Origin: Bordetella parapertussis
Lineage (GTDB): Bacteria; Pseudomonadota; Gammaproteobacteria; Burkholderiales; Burkholderiaceae_B
NCBI GenBank assembly: GCA_943331855.1
Contig: CALQNE010000226.1
Location: 1 to 5,920, forward strand
DNA: 5,920 bases
Reading direction: 5' to 3'
The notes under the pieces are model-generated. The model saw only the letters and a list, made by a program, of their open reading frames with translations, was not told the DNA's origin and did no database searches. This document shows positions 1 through 5,145 of the stretch, in pieces; within the stretch, counting starts at the first letter, position 1, and the number at the start of each line of letters is the position of its first letter. A program made the position numbers and the translations under genes.

Positions 1-203
1 ATATTCAGCCTAAACCCAGTGGCCAACTTGCGATCAAAGCGCAAGGCCGCGTTGGTTTCAGCAAAGTGATAGTGCGATCCAATCTGTACGGGACGATCGC
101 CCGTATTCGCCACCAGCACCTTAATCAGCGCGCGACCAACATTGATTTCGATTTCTCCAGGCGCCACAATCATTTCGCCCGGAACAATAGGAGTAGTAGT
201 CAT
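1..203 (-). CDS. ureB: Urease subunit beta, N-terminal 67 residues (cut by window edge)
   Basis: Beta subunit of the nickel urease (UreA-UreB-UreC in enterobacterial terms), which hydrolyses urea to ammonia and carbamate in the cytoplasm. My translation of the minus strand begins [20 protein letters not shown] and continues through the family hallmarks [31 protein letters not shown] and ALRFDR...GFRLN, the usual first two thirds of a roughly 100-residue protein. The start is the ATG at 203-201, preceded by a good ribosome binding site (AAGGA at 214-210, six bases away) that overlaps the end of ureA, so the two genes are tightly coupled. The gene continues beyond the left edge, where ureC would be expected. 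It is separate from ureA, unlike the fused subunit of Helicobacter. No disruption is seen in the visible part. Confidence 0.96.
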   Translation of the reverse strand, partial: MTTTPIVPGEMIVAPGEIEINVGRALIKVLVANTGDRPVQIGSHYHFAETNAALRFDRKLATGFRLN

Positions 204-212
204 CTTTGATCC

Positions 213-515
213 TTACTGAATGGGTTGATGCACAGTGACAAGCTTCGTGCCATCCGGAAACGTCGCCTCAACCTGAATATCTGGAATCATCTCTGCGACA
301 CCTTCCATCACATCCTGCCGATTCAAAATATTGCGGCCATCGCTCATGAGCTCGGCAACGGTTTTCCCGTCTCGCGCACCTTCCATGATGGCCGCCGAAA
401 TCATCGCGATCGCTTCGGGGACATTGAGTTTCAAACCGCGTGCACGTCGGCGCTCAGCCAGCAAGCTTGCAGTAAAAATTAATAACTTATCTTTTTCGCG
501 CGGTGTCAGATCCAT
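213..515 (-). CDS. ureA: Urease subunit gamma
   Basis: Smallest structural subunit of urease, 100 residues, exactly the usual family length. It starts [14 protein letters not shown], carries [13 protein letters not shown] (23-35) and [13 protein letters not shown] (45-57), and ends with the strongly conserved stretch [18 protein letters not shown] followed by [11 protein letters not shown] (72-100). It closely resembles what I recall of the Klebsiella UreA sequence along its whole length. The ATG at 515-513 has a near-ideal Shine-Dalgarno (AAGGAG at 526-521, five bases upstream), which supports this start. It lies 25 bp after ureD and 9 bp before ureB, in the order ureD-ureA-ureB typical of many proteobacteria. 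Much stronger ribosome binding sites on ureA and ureB than on ureD fit the need for more structural subunit than accessory protein; that link is inference. Confidence 0.98.
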   Translation of the reverse strand: MDLTPREKDKLLIFTASLLAERRRARGLKLNVPEAIAMISAAIMEGARDGKTVAELMSDGRNILNRQDVMEGVAEMIPDIQVEATFPDGTKLVTVHQPIQ

Positions 516-540
516 AGGTACTCCTTAACAACTTTAATGA

Positions 541-1428
541 TCAAGTTGCCCACAACCGTGGTGCAACTGCGGGCAAACCTAACGCCATAGGTCGCAAGAG
601 CCCCCAGGCGCGTTGTAACAACAATTTAAGTTCGAGCGGCTCAGCGAGCAAACGGCCTACCAATAACCGTGGATGAAGAATCGTCCAAGCCATCTGCGCA
701 GACTGCTCGCGCAAGGCCAGTACCGTCGCCTCATCCCATATTTTTGTTGCAGGCAAGATGGCCCACATCGTCGCACAGGTGTAATGCCCACGCAGCCCGA
801 CGGGCGACGCGAACAAAGCATCTTGACCCGACAGCGCTAAGCGATCATGCCAAACCAGTTGTTCATCGATTTCGATTTTTAATGATTGGCGAAAATGCCC
901 TTCAGCAAATGATTCACCAGAGGCATGACGCCCAAAAATTAAATGATCCCAACCAAGCATTGCACCCTGCTCACCCACGCGCACAAGCAAATCAGAGCGA
1001 ACGCGCGCGCGATTAAAAATAATTGTTTCTTGAGGCAACCATTCGAACGCCCCTTGCAAGTCAATATCAATCAACTGTGAAGCTTCAAGCGAAGCCTCTG
1101 CGCCATACCACTTTGCCGCAGAGGGTGTCGTGACCAAACCGTGACTACCGCGCCGACTGTTGATCAACACTTCGAGCCGATCACCACCTGCGATTCCGCC
1201 TGGTGGATGAACAATGATCGCGTGACACGGAGATGGGCCCTCGGGGTATAACGCCTTTTGAATTCGCAGTGGCCCAAGATGCTGATGCGACAAACGCGTT
1301 TTAACGCCTGGGTGATTTGGGTCAAGATTAAAGTCAAGCGCTAAACGCGCGGCCCACGAAGCAAGCGTCGACTCAGCACCCTGAGGGGCTGGGTCAGAAG
1401 ACCAATGTCGCTGATCACCGGGATGCAT
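541..1428 (-). CDS. ureD: Urease accessory protein UreD (UreH)
   Basis: Urease maturation chaperone. In the family, UreD binds apo-urease and recruits UreF and UreG for nickel insertion and lysine carbamylation. The 295-residue product shows GPLRIQKALYPEG (52-64), HPPGGIAGGD (74-83), a TTPSAAKWY segment (100-108), EWLPQETIIFN (129-139), and the conserved C-terminal end with LLRP (277-280) and PRLWAT (290-295). It is the first gene of the visible urease operon. The ATG at 1428-1426 is the farthest possible start because an in-frame TAA lies at 1434-1432; the first 20 or so residues are extra compared with many UreD proteins, but I see no good later start. There is no Shine-Dalgarno: the leader is AT-rich and promoter-like right up to the ATG, suggesting very short or no untranslated leader and weak initiation. 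ureE, ureF and ureG are not in the window. Confidence 0.96.
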   Translation of the reverse strand: MHPGDQRHWSSDPAPQGAESTLASWAARLALDFNLDPNHPGVKTRLSHQHLGPLRIQKALYPEGPSPCHAIIVHPPGGIAGGDRLEVLINSRRGSHGLVTTPSAAKWYGAEASLEASQLIDIDLQGAFEWLPQETIIFNRARVRSDLLVRVGEQGAMLGWDHLIFGRHASGESFAEGHFRQSLKIEIDEQLVWHDRLALSGQDALFASPVGLRGHYTCATMWAILPATKIWDEATVLALREQSAQMAWTILHPRLLVGRLLAEPLELKLLLQRAWGLLRPMALGLPAVAPRLWAT

Positions 1429-1460
1429 AAATTAAATTCAAGAATAGATTGTGTGCCAAA
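1429..1460 (-). promoter_or_regulatory. Candidate promoter of the urease operon, abutting ureD
   Basis: On the minus strand the sequence reads TTGGCA (1459-1454), a 17-base spacer, then TTTAAT (1436-1431), five of six matches to each sigma-70 box. That promoter would start transcription about two bases downstream of the ureD ATG, so it cannot by itself express ureD from that codon. A second reading uses TATTCT (1446-1441) as the -10, with a start near 1434 and no good -35. A third reading takes TTGGCAC as a sigma-54 -24 element; the -12 position then has AT where GC is expected. The last two readings give a leader of about 4-6 bases. A promoter here is likely because a terminator lies just upstream, but its class is undecided. 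Confidence 0.45.
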
Positions 1461-1471
1461 GCTTAATTGTA

Positions 1472-1500
1472 AGCACAGCAAAAAGATAGACCTCTGTGCT
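1472..1500. repeat. Inverted repeat upstream of ureD (possible operator)
   Basis: Perfect 7-bp arms AGCACAG (1472-1478) and CTGTGCT (1494-1500) are separated by 15 bp. The repeat sits between the candidate NtrC box and the candidate promoter, centred about 50 bp upstream of the expected transcription start, a suitable place for an activator dimer. It matches no operator I can name. The spacer is long for a transcript hairpin and no U-run follows, so a terminator is unlikely. It could be chance. Confidence 0.35.
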
Positions 1501-1509
1501 GTCTAAAAA

Positions 1510-1526
1510 TGCACCATTTTGGTTCA
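1510..1526. promoter_or_regulatory. Probable NtrC (GlnG) binding site upstream of the urease operon
   Basis: The plus strand reads TGCACCATTTTGGTTCA, a 17-bp palindrome differing at one position (T for G) from the classical NtrC operator TGCACCA-N3-TGGTGCA. NtrC is the response regulator of nitrogen limitation. The site is centred about 85 bp upstream of the expected ureD transcription start, within the range used by NtrC enhancers. The downstream genes make urease, a common target of nitrogen control. Whether it acts with sigma-54 is open because the -12 element is poor. The match is seen directly; the function is inferred. Confidence 0.6.
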
Positions 1527-1539
1527 CGGCTAGGACATA

Positions 1540-1574
1540 AAAAAAGCGCGAAGGCCAAAACCATCGCGCTTTTT
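1540..1574 (-). terminator. Rho-independent terminator after bamC
   Basis: The 11-bp perfect arms AAAAAGCGCGA (1541-1551) and TCGCGCTTTTT (1564-1574) enclose a 12-base loop in which GG and CC can pair further. On the minus strand the GC-rich stem is followed by seven Ts (1545-1539), the classic terminator form. It starts 17 bp beyond the bamC stop and separates the dapA-bamC unit from the urease operon. The plus strand also ends in five Ts, so it could work in both directions, though no plus-strand gene feeds it. Confidence 0.9.
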
Positions 1575-1591
1575 AAAGGACTACAAAAAAA

Positions 1592-2731
1592 CTAGAGCTT
1601 GCTTGCTAAAACACTTAATAACCGTTGTGCCGTTGCACTGGTATCGCGCACACCCTTCGGATCGATCACCGTGATTTCGGTCTGATTGCCCTGCTGTACC
1701 AAATGGATACGATACGTTGGTGCTTTTGCAGGATCTTTTGAACCAAACAAACGTGCAAATAAACTAGGCTCTTCACGTTTTTCGCCAGTATCCGTATCGA
1801 CATAGCGCACGTAGAAATCCCCCGCTGTACGGTCACGATCATCTACCGAAAAACCACCCGAATCGAGCGCCACACTTACACGACGCCAAGCCCGATCAAA
1901 CGGCTCGGCAACCAGTAGCAGGCTCTTGTCGTTCGCAGGTGCGGTCACTTTAGGGTCTTGCGCACTAGGCATGGACTGGGCCATCTTTTTACGGGCGCCA
2001 TCGATATCTTCGCCCAAGAACACCATCAGCCTGGCTAGCATCGCCGCGTTGAGGCCGGGATCTTCTTTTGCATTCGCCCAAAGGGTTTGAACATCCTGGA
2101 GCGTAACCTTGGCGATTTCTTCCATGTGCCGATGTGAGATATAGATTTCAGTGCGATTGCCTGCACGTTCTATACGAGTACGAAACTTATCGCGCGTCCC
2201 GCTATCGTACAAACCGTCAATGACCGAGCCTAAAGCCTGACGCAACCAGCTTTCACTAATTTTTGCCCGATTTTCAGCCCAGTTCGTCTCCATTAAACCG
2301 GCTCTAGGATCCGTGACGTCAAGCGTGAATCCGCGTTCAGTCCAGAAATCAGCCGTCATCGAAAATACTTTTTCGGGCGACATGTCAACAGACAGCCAGC
2401 GCAACTCACCATCGCGCATCACACGCATATCACTGCGTGTCGGCAACACACCCGACTGCGCTGAGCTTGGTACGCCTTTACCACCAGCCTGCGCCAGTTG
2501 GTACTGCGAAAACGTAGTGCTGCCAGCGGCAGCGCGATAGCGAGGATCGCTCGCAGCCTGCGTGAGATCGGGAGGAATACTTAGGGGGTCGGCGCGAACG
2601 ACACTTTTATAATCAATCGAGTCATCACCGCTCATGACCGAGCGAAGCTGGGAGCAGCCGCTCAACAGCGCAAAGGTCGCGAATAGCGCGACGAGCGTTG
2701 CACACGTTTTTTGGTTCGACAAGCTTTTCAT
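1592..2731 (-). CDS. bamC: Outer membrane protein assembly factor BamC (NlpB/DapX lipoprotein)
   Basis: Lipoprotein of the BAM complex, which folds beta-barrel proteins into the outer membrane; BamC binds BamD. The 379-residue product begins with a basic N-terminus and a hydrophobic helix ending in the lipobox LSGC, so C26 should be lipidated. A flexible stretch with DPLSIPPDLT (48-57) matches the segment by which BamC contacts BamD. Two helix-grip domains follow, about 107-200 (ELRWLSV...EKVF...FWTERGFTLD...TEIYISH) and 268-379 (LLLVAEPFDRAWRRVSVALD...GDFYVRYVD...ITVIDPKG), joined by a helical linker. It is slightly longer than E. coli BamC (344). The start ATG lies one base after the dapA stop, so the genes are translationally linked; no strong ribosome binding site is seen. 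The dapA-bamC pairing is conserved in E. coli as well. A strong terminator follows. Confidence 0.93.
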   Translation of the reverse strand: MKSLSNQKTCATLVALFATFALLSGCSQLRSVMSGDDSIDYKSVVRADPLSIPPDLTQAASDPRYRAAAGSTTFSQYQLAQAGGKGVPSSAQSGVLPTRSDMRVMRDGELRWLSVDMSPEKVFSMTADFWTERGFTLDVTDPRAGLMETNWAENRAKISESWLRQALGSVIDGLYDSGTRDKFRTRIERAGNRTEIYISHRHMEEIAKVTLQDVQTLWANAKEDPGLNAAMLARLMVFLGEDIDGARKKMAQSMPSAQDPKVTAPANDKSLLLVAEPFDRAWRRVSVALDSGGFSVDDRDRTAGDFYVRYVDTDTGEKREEPSLFARLFGSKDPAKAPTYRIHLVQQGNQTEITVIDPKGVRDTSATAQRLLSVLASKL

Positions 2732-2732
2732 C

Positions 2733-3638
2733 TTAAAGCAACCCCGCCTCTAACATTGCTGCTCGCAAGGGAGCATGAAATTGAGCACCTAACTGGACCA
2801 GAGGCAAGCGGATTCCGGTTGGAATACGCCCCATCTGAGCCAACGCCCATTTAACCGGTACCGGATTGCCCTCGACAAACAGCAGCTTGTTAAGTGGGCC
2901 TAGCAAATTATTCAAACGCTTAACCGTCTCAAGGTCACCCTTTAAGGCAGCGCTGCACAGATCATGCATGGCGCGAGGCGCGATATTCGCGGTGACTGAA
3001 ATATTGCCGCTGCCGCCCAACAACATCAACGCAGCAGCCGTTGCATCATCGCCGCTTAGCACCAGAAAATCAGAGGGTAAATCACGAATCAATAAAGCAC
3101 CCCGACCAATATCACCCGTCGCATCTTTGATGCCAATGACGCCTGGCACGCGCGCCAAACGCAGCACAGTGTCATGCGCCAAGTCGGCAACGGTGCGGCC
3201 AGGAACGTTATAGAGGATGGTCGGCAAATCAACAGCCTCTTGTACGGCTTTAAAGTGTTGATACATTCCCTCTTGAGAGGGTTTGTTGTAGTAAGGCACC
3301 ACAGACAACCCAGCCTTTGCACCAACTTTACGTGCATGCGAAGCCAGATGAATCGCCTCGCTGGTGGAGTTTGCACCGACCCCTGCAATAACTGGGATTC
3401 GGCCTGCCGAATGCACAACCGCAACGCGGATGATTTCGGCGTGTTCATCAACGCTGACGGTAGGCGACTCGCCTGTCGTGCCGACAATCACAAGTGCGTC
3501 GGTCCCTTCTTGCACATGCCAGTCGATTAAAGCCTCGAGGCTTTGATAATCGATGCTGCCGTCAGGATGCATGGGTGTCGCGAGCGCAACCATGCTTCCG
3601 GTGAAGTGGGGTAATTTAGAGGTCGAAATCGTGGCCAT
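2733..3638 (-). CDS. dapA: 4-Hydroxy-tetrahydrodipicolinate synthase
   Basis: First committed enzyme of the diaminopimelate/lysine pathway: it condenses pyruvate with aspartate semialdehyde in the cytoplasm, supplying peptidoglycan and lysine synthesis. Counting 301 residues from the chosen ATG, the TIM-barrel protein has GTTGES (53-58, with the catalytic threonine), VPYYNKP (114-120), YNVPGR (143-148, catalytic tyrosine and the carboxylate-binding arginine), and IKDATGD (170-176) with Schiff-base lysine K171. All active-site residues I looked for are present. I chose ATG 3638-3636, giving [23 protein letters not shown], because the family begins about here and a weak GGA lies eight bases upstream. 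An in-frame TTG at 3662 would add eight residues but has no ribosome binding site. It is followed directly by bamC. No confident promoter was found in the 80 bp upstream, and no lysine riboswitch would fit there. Confidence 0.97.
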   Translation of the reverse strand: MATISTSKLPHFTGSMVALATPMHPDGSIDYQSLEALIDWHVQEGTDALVIVGTTGESPTVSVDEHAEIIRVAVVHSAGRIPVIAGVGANSTSEAIHLASHARKVGAKAGLSVVPYYNKPSQEGMYQHFKAVQEAVDLPTILYNVPGRTVADLAHDTVLRLARVPGVIGIKDATGDIGRGALLIRDLPSDFLVLSGDDATAAALMLLGGSGNISVTANIAPRAMHDLCSAALKGDLETVKRLNNLLGPLNKLLFVEGNPVPVKWALAQMGRIPTGIRLPLVQLGAQFHAPLRAAMLEAGLL

Positions 3639-3661
3639 AAATGGATCCGCAAGGCGAGTCA

Positions 3662-3677
3662 AGGCGCAACGGCGCCT
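3662..3677. repeat. Small GC-rich hairpin in the dapA leader
   Basis: The plus strand has AGGCGC, a four-base loop AACG, then GCGCCT, a perfect 6-bp stem. On the minus strand it lies 23 bases before the chosen dapA ATG. No U-run follows on either strand, so it is not a standard terminator. It may shape the dapA leader or act in mRNA processing, or it may have no function. Confidence 0.35.
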
Positions 3678-3704
3678 ATAAAGAGTTAGTACAACAGTTT
3701 ACCG

Positions 3705-3719
3705 GATTGCGAGGCAATC
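3705..3719 (-). repeat. Short hairpin directly after the M50 gene stop
   Basis: On the minus strand GATTGC, loop CTC, GCAATC forms a perfect 6-bp stem whose first base is the last base of the M50 stop codon. The following CGGTAAAC has no U-run, so termination would be weak at best. It may be a 3'-end stabiliser, or transcription may continue into dapA. Confidence 0.35.
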
Positions 3720-4363
3720 TATAAAAAAAGACGAACGAACTGTTCGCCCACCGCCACCAGTGGATTAAGAAGTGCACTGAGCATGCCCGTGGCGAGCAAA
3801 GCAATCACAATCCACATGCCATAGGGTTCGATACGACTGTATTGCCACGCCAGTCGGTTGGGTAGCAAACTAAACAACACCCGCCCCCCATCTAAAGGCA
3901 AAATAGGTAACAAATTCAATGCCATAAGCACCAAATTAATATGGATCCCTACGCGTGCCATCTCGAACCAGAAGCCCGCACGCTCGCCGGCATCAAACAA
4001 CAGCCGCAGACAGAGCGTCCAAAGAATCGCCATCAGCAGGTTGGCGCCCGGGCCGGCCAACGCCACCCAAAGCATGTCCTGTTTAGGCCGACGCAAGCGG
4101 CCAAAATCGACTGGAACAGGCTTGGCCCAGCCGAACAGAAAGCCGCCACCAAAAAGGCTGGACATGGCCAAAATACCGATTGGGACGGCAAGCGTACCAA
4201 TCGGATCAATGTGTCTGATTGGATTGAGACTCACGCGGCCTGCAAGCGAGGCCGTAGGATCGCCGAACAGTTTAGCAACGTAGCCATGAGCTGCCTCGTG
4301 CAAGGTGATGGCCAGCAATACGGGCAGCGCGTAAAGCGCCAGAGTTTGAATCAAGTCTTCCAT
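3719..4363 (-). CDS. Peptidase family M50 (site-2 protease-like) membrane metalloprotease
   Basis: Integral membrane zinc protease of the short bacterial M50 group; family members cleave membrane-embedded substrates, but the substrate of this subgroup is not known to me. From ATG 4363 it is 214 residues, with a first membrane segment carrying HEAAH (22-26), the HExxH zinc motif with catalytic glutamate. Then follow GRVSLNPIRHIDPIG (42-56), GWAKPVPV (79-86), ALAGPGANLL (101-110) and NLLPILPLDGGRVL (150-163), whose aspartate is the third zinc ligand. Hydrophobic stretches suggest about five or six membrane segments and no PDZ domain. I chose the ATG because MEDLIQ...YALPVLLAITLHEAAHG matches the usual N-terminus; an in-frame TTG at 4387 would overlap yciO by eight bases. 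The ATG has no Shine-Dalgarno and is preceded by six Cs, so initiation probably depends on ribosomes finishing yciO 16 bp upstream. Confidence 0.93.
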   Translation of the reverse strand: MEDLIQTLALYALPVLLAITLHEAAHGYVAKLFGDPTASLAGRVSLNPIRHIDPIGTLAVPIGILAMSSLFGGGFLFGWAKPVPVDFGRLRRPKQDMLWVALAGPGANLLMAILWTLCLRLLFDAGERAGFWFEMARVGIHINLVLMALNLLPILPLDGGRVLFSLLPNRLAWQYSRIEPYGMWIVIALLATGMLSALLNPLVAVGEQFVRLFL

Positions 4364-4379
4364 GGGGGGATTGTAGAGC

Positions 4380-5006
4380 TTAATCAAGCCCTAGCAGGCT
4401 GGGATCGCCTCGCCCGTGGCGAAGCACCTCGGGAGGAACGGTGGTCAGATCAATCACCGTCGTCGACTCAAGCGCACAAGCACCCGCATCAATCACAGCC
4501 GCCAGCACATGCTGATAGCGCTCGCGAATTTCGGTCGGATCATTTAACGCAATCGTATCGCCCAGGGGAATCAGGGTAGTCGATAGCAAGGGGGTTTGGG
4601 CCTGTTCAAGCAAGCCTAGCGTCACGGGATGCGCAGGAACGCGAATCCCGATTGTTTTACGCGACCGGTGCGACACGCGACGAGGTACCTCGCGCGAAGC
4701 CTCAAGAATAAACGTCCATGGCCCTGGCGTCGCGAGTTTAAGCAGCCGATACTGCGCATTATCGACCCGTGCAAACTGACTGATTTCAGCTAAGTCACGA
4801 CACAGAATCGTGAGGTGATGCCGATCATCCAAACCACGCAACTTGCGCAAAGCGTCGGCTGCCCCCTTATCGTCTAGTCTGGCCACAATGGCGTAGCTTG
4901 AGTCTGTTGGTACGGCAACCAAACCCCCATCAAGCAGCAATTGAGCGGCCTGTTTGAGCAGACGACTTTGAGGGTTTTCGGGATGCACCACAAATAGTTG
5001 CGACAT
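4380..5006 (-). CDS. yciO: YciO, Sua5/YciO/YrdC family protein
   Basis: Member of the Sua5/YrdC/YciO fold that binds double-stranded RNA and nucleotide; TsaC/Sua5 relatives make threonylcarbamoyl-AMP for tRNA t6A37, while YciO is a paralogous branch of less certain role. The 208 residues match what I recall of E. coli YciO (about 206) from the first residues (MSQLFVVHPENPQSRL): PTDSSYAI (33-40), KLR (55-57), DNAQYRLLKLATPGPWTFIL (82-101), EVPRRV (106-111), KTIGIRVP (117-124), LLSTTL (140-145), TTVIDLT (182-188). The K-x-R part of the KRSN catalytic tetrad is present, but the S-x-N part reads STTL, so the asparagine is missing, as in YciO rather than TsaC. A second, true TsaC is therefore expected elsewhere. 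The ATG at 5006 has no strong ribosome binding site. The M50 gene follows closely, probably in one operon. Confidence 0.9.
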   Translation of the reverse strand: MSQLFVVHPENPQSRLLKQAAQLLLDGGLVAVPTDSSYAIVARLDDKGAADALRKLRGLDDRHHLTILCRDLAEISQFARVDNAQYRLLKLATPGPWTFILEASREVPRRVSHRSRKTIGIRVPAHPVTLGLLEQAQTPLLSTTLIPLGDTIALNDPTEIRERYQHVLAAVIDAGACALESTTVIDLTTVPPEVLRHGRGDPSLLGLD

Positions 5007-5012
5007 AGCGCT

Positions 5013-5042
5013 TTAATAAAAATAGAGCAGAGGCGTTAGAAT
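5013..5042 (+). promoter_or_regulatory. Candidate promoter of the tRNA-Arg gene
   Basis: TAGAAT (5037-5042, five of six to the -10 consensus) lies 18 bp after TTAATA (5013-5018, four of six to the -35). The bases that follow, AGTGCCGCG, form a GC-rich discriminator like those of stable-RNA promoters under stringent control. Transcription would start near 5049, about five bases before the tRNA. The region also encodes the minus-strand leader of yciO, so the two genes are divergent over less than 50 bp. Confidence 0.55.
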
Positions 5043-5053
5043 AGTGCCGCGTT

Positions 5054-5130
5054 GTCCCCGTAGCTCAATTGGATAGAGCACTCGCCTTCTAAGCGAGCGG
5101 TTGTGAGTTCGATTCTCGCCGGGGGCACCA
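5054..5130 (+). tRNA. tRNA-Arg (anticodon UCU)
   Basis: A complete cloverleaf of 77 bases including an encoded CCA. The acceptor arms are GTCCCCG (5054-5060) and CGGGGGC (5120-5126) with one U-G pair; D stem GCTC/GAGC; anticodon stem CTCGC/GCGAG with loop CTTCTAA, giving anticodon TCT (5088-5090); five-base variable loop; T stem GTGAG/CTCGC with loop TTCGATT; discriminator A, then CCA. The D loop AATTGGATA carries A20, an arginine identity base along with C35. It reads AGA and AGG codons. It is the only plus-strand gene here. It points at the 3' end of the parvulin gene 15 bp away, with no obvious terminator between them. Confidence 0.98.
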
Positions 5131-5145
5131 ATCATCAAATGGGCG

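Noticed and set aside
1446..1459. A full sigma-54 promoter upstream of ureD
   Set aside because: TTGGCAC matches the -24 element well, but the position ten bases after GG holds AT rather than GC, so it cannot be called a good -24/-12 promoter despite the nearby NtrC-like box.
3089..3487. A 132-residue minus-strand frame inside dapA
   Set aside because: It overlaps the conserved catalytic core of dapA in another frame, and its composition (many Cys, Trp and Arg) is typical of an off-frame translation.
3639..3662. Upstream TTG start for dapA adding eight residues
   Set aside because: No ribosome binding site precedes the TTG, and the ATG at 3638 fits the family N-terminus better.
3639..3718. 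Lysine riboswitch or attenuator ahead of dapA
   Set aside because: The gap is only 80 bp, too short for a lysine riboswitch, and it holds only two small hairpins without a U-run.
3941..4579. A 212-residue open frame on the plus strand across the M50 and yciO genes
   Set aside because: It lies antisense to two well-conserved genes, its product is rich in Gln, Arg and Pro with no recognisable motif, and no ribosome binding site or promoter is evident. It is a shadow frame.
5054..5130. tRNA-Arg as an integration site for a mobile element
   Set aside because: tRNA genes are frequent targets, but I saw no second copy of the tRNA 3' end, no integrase and no foreign-looking genes in the window.
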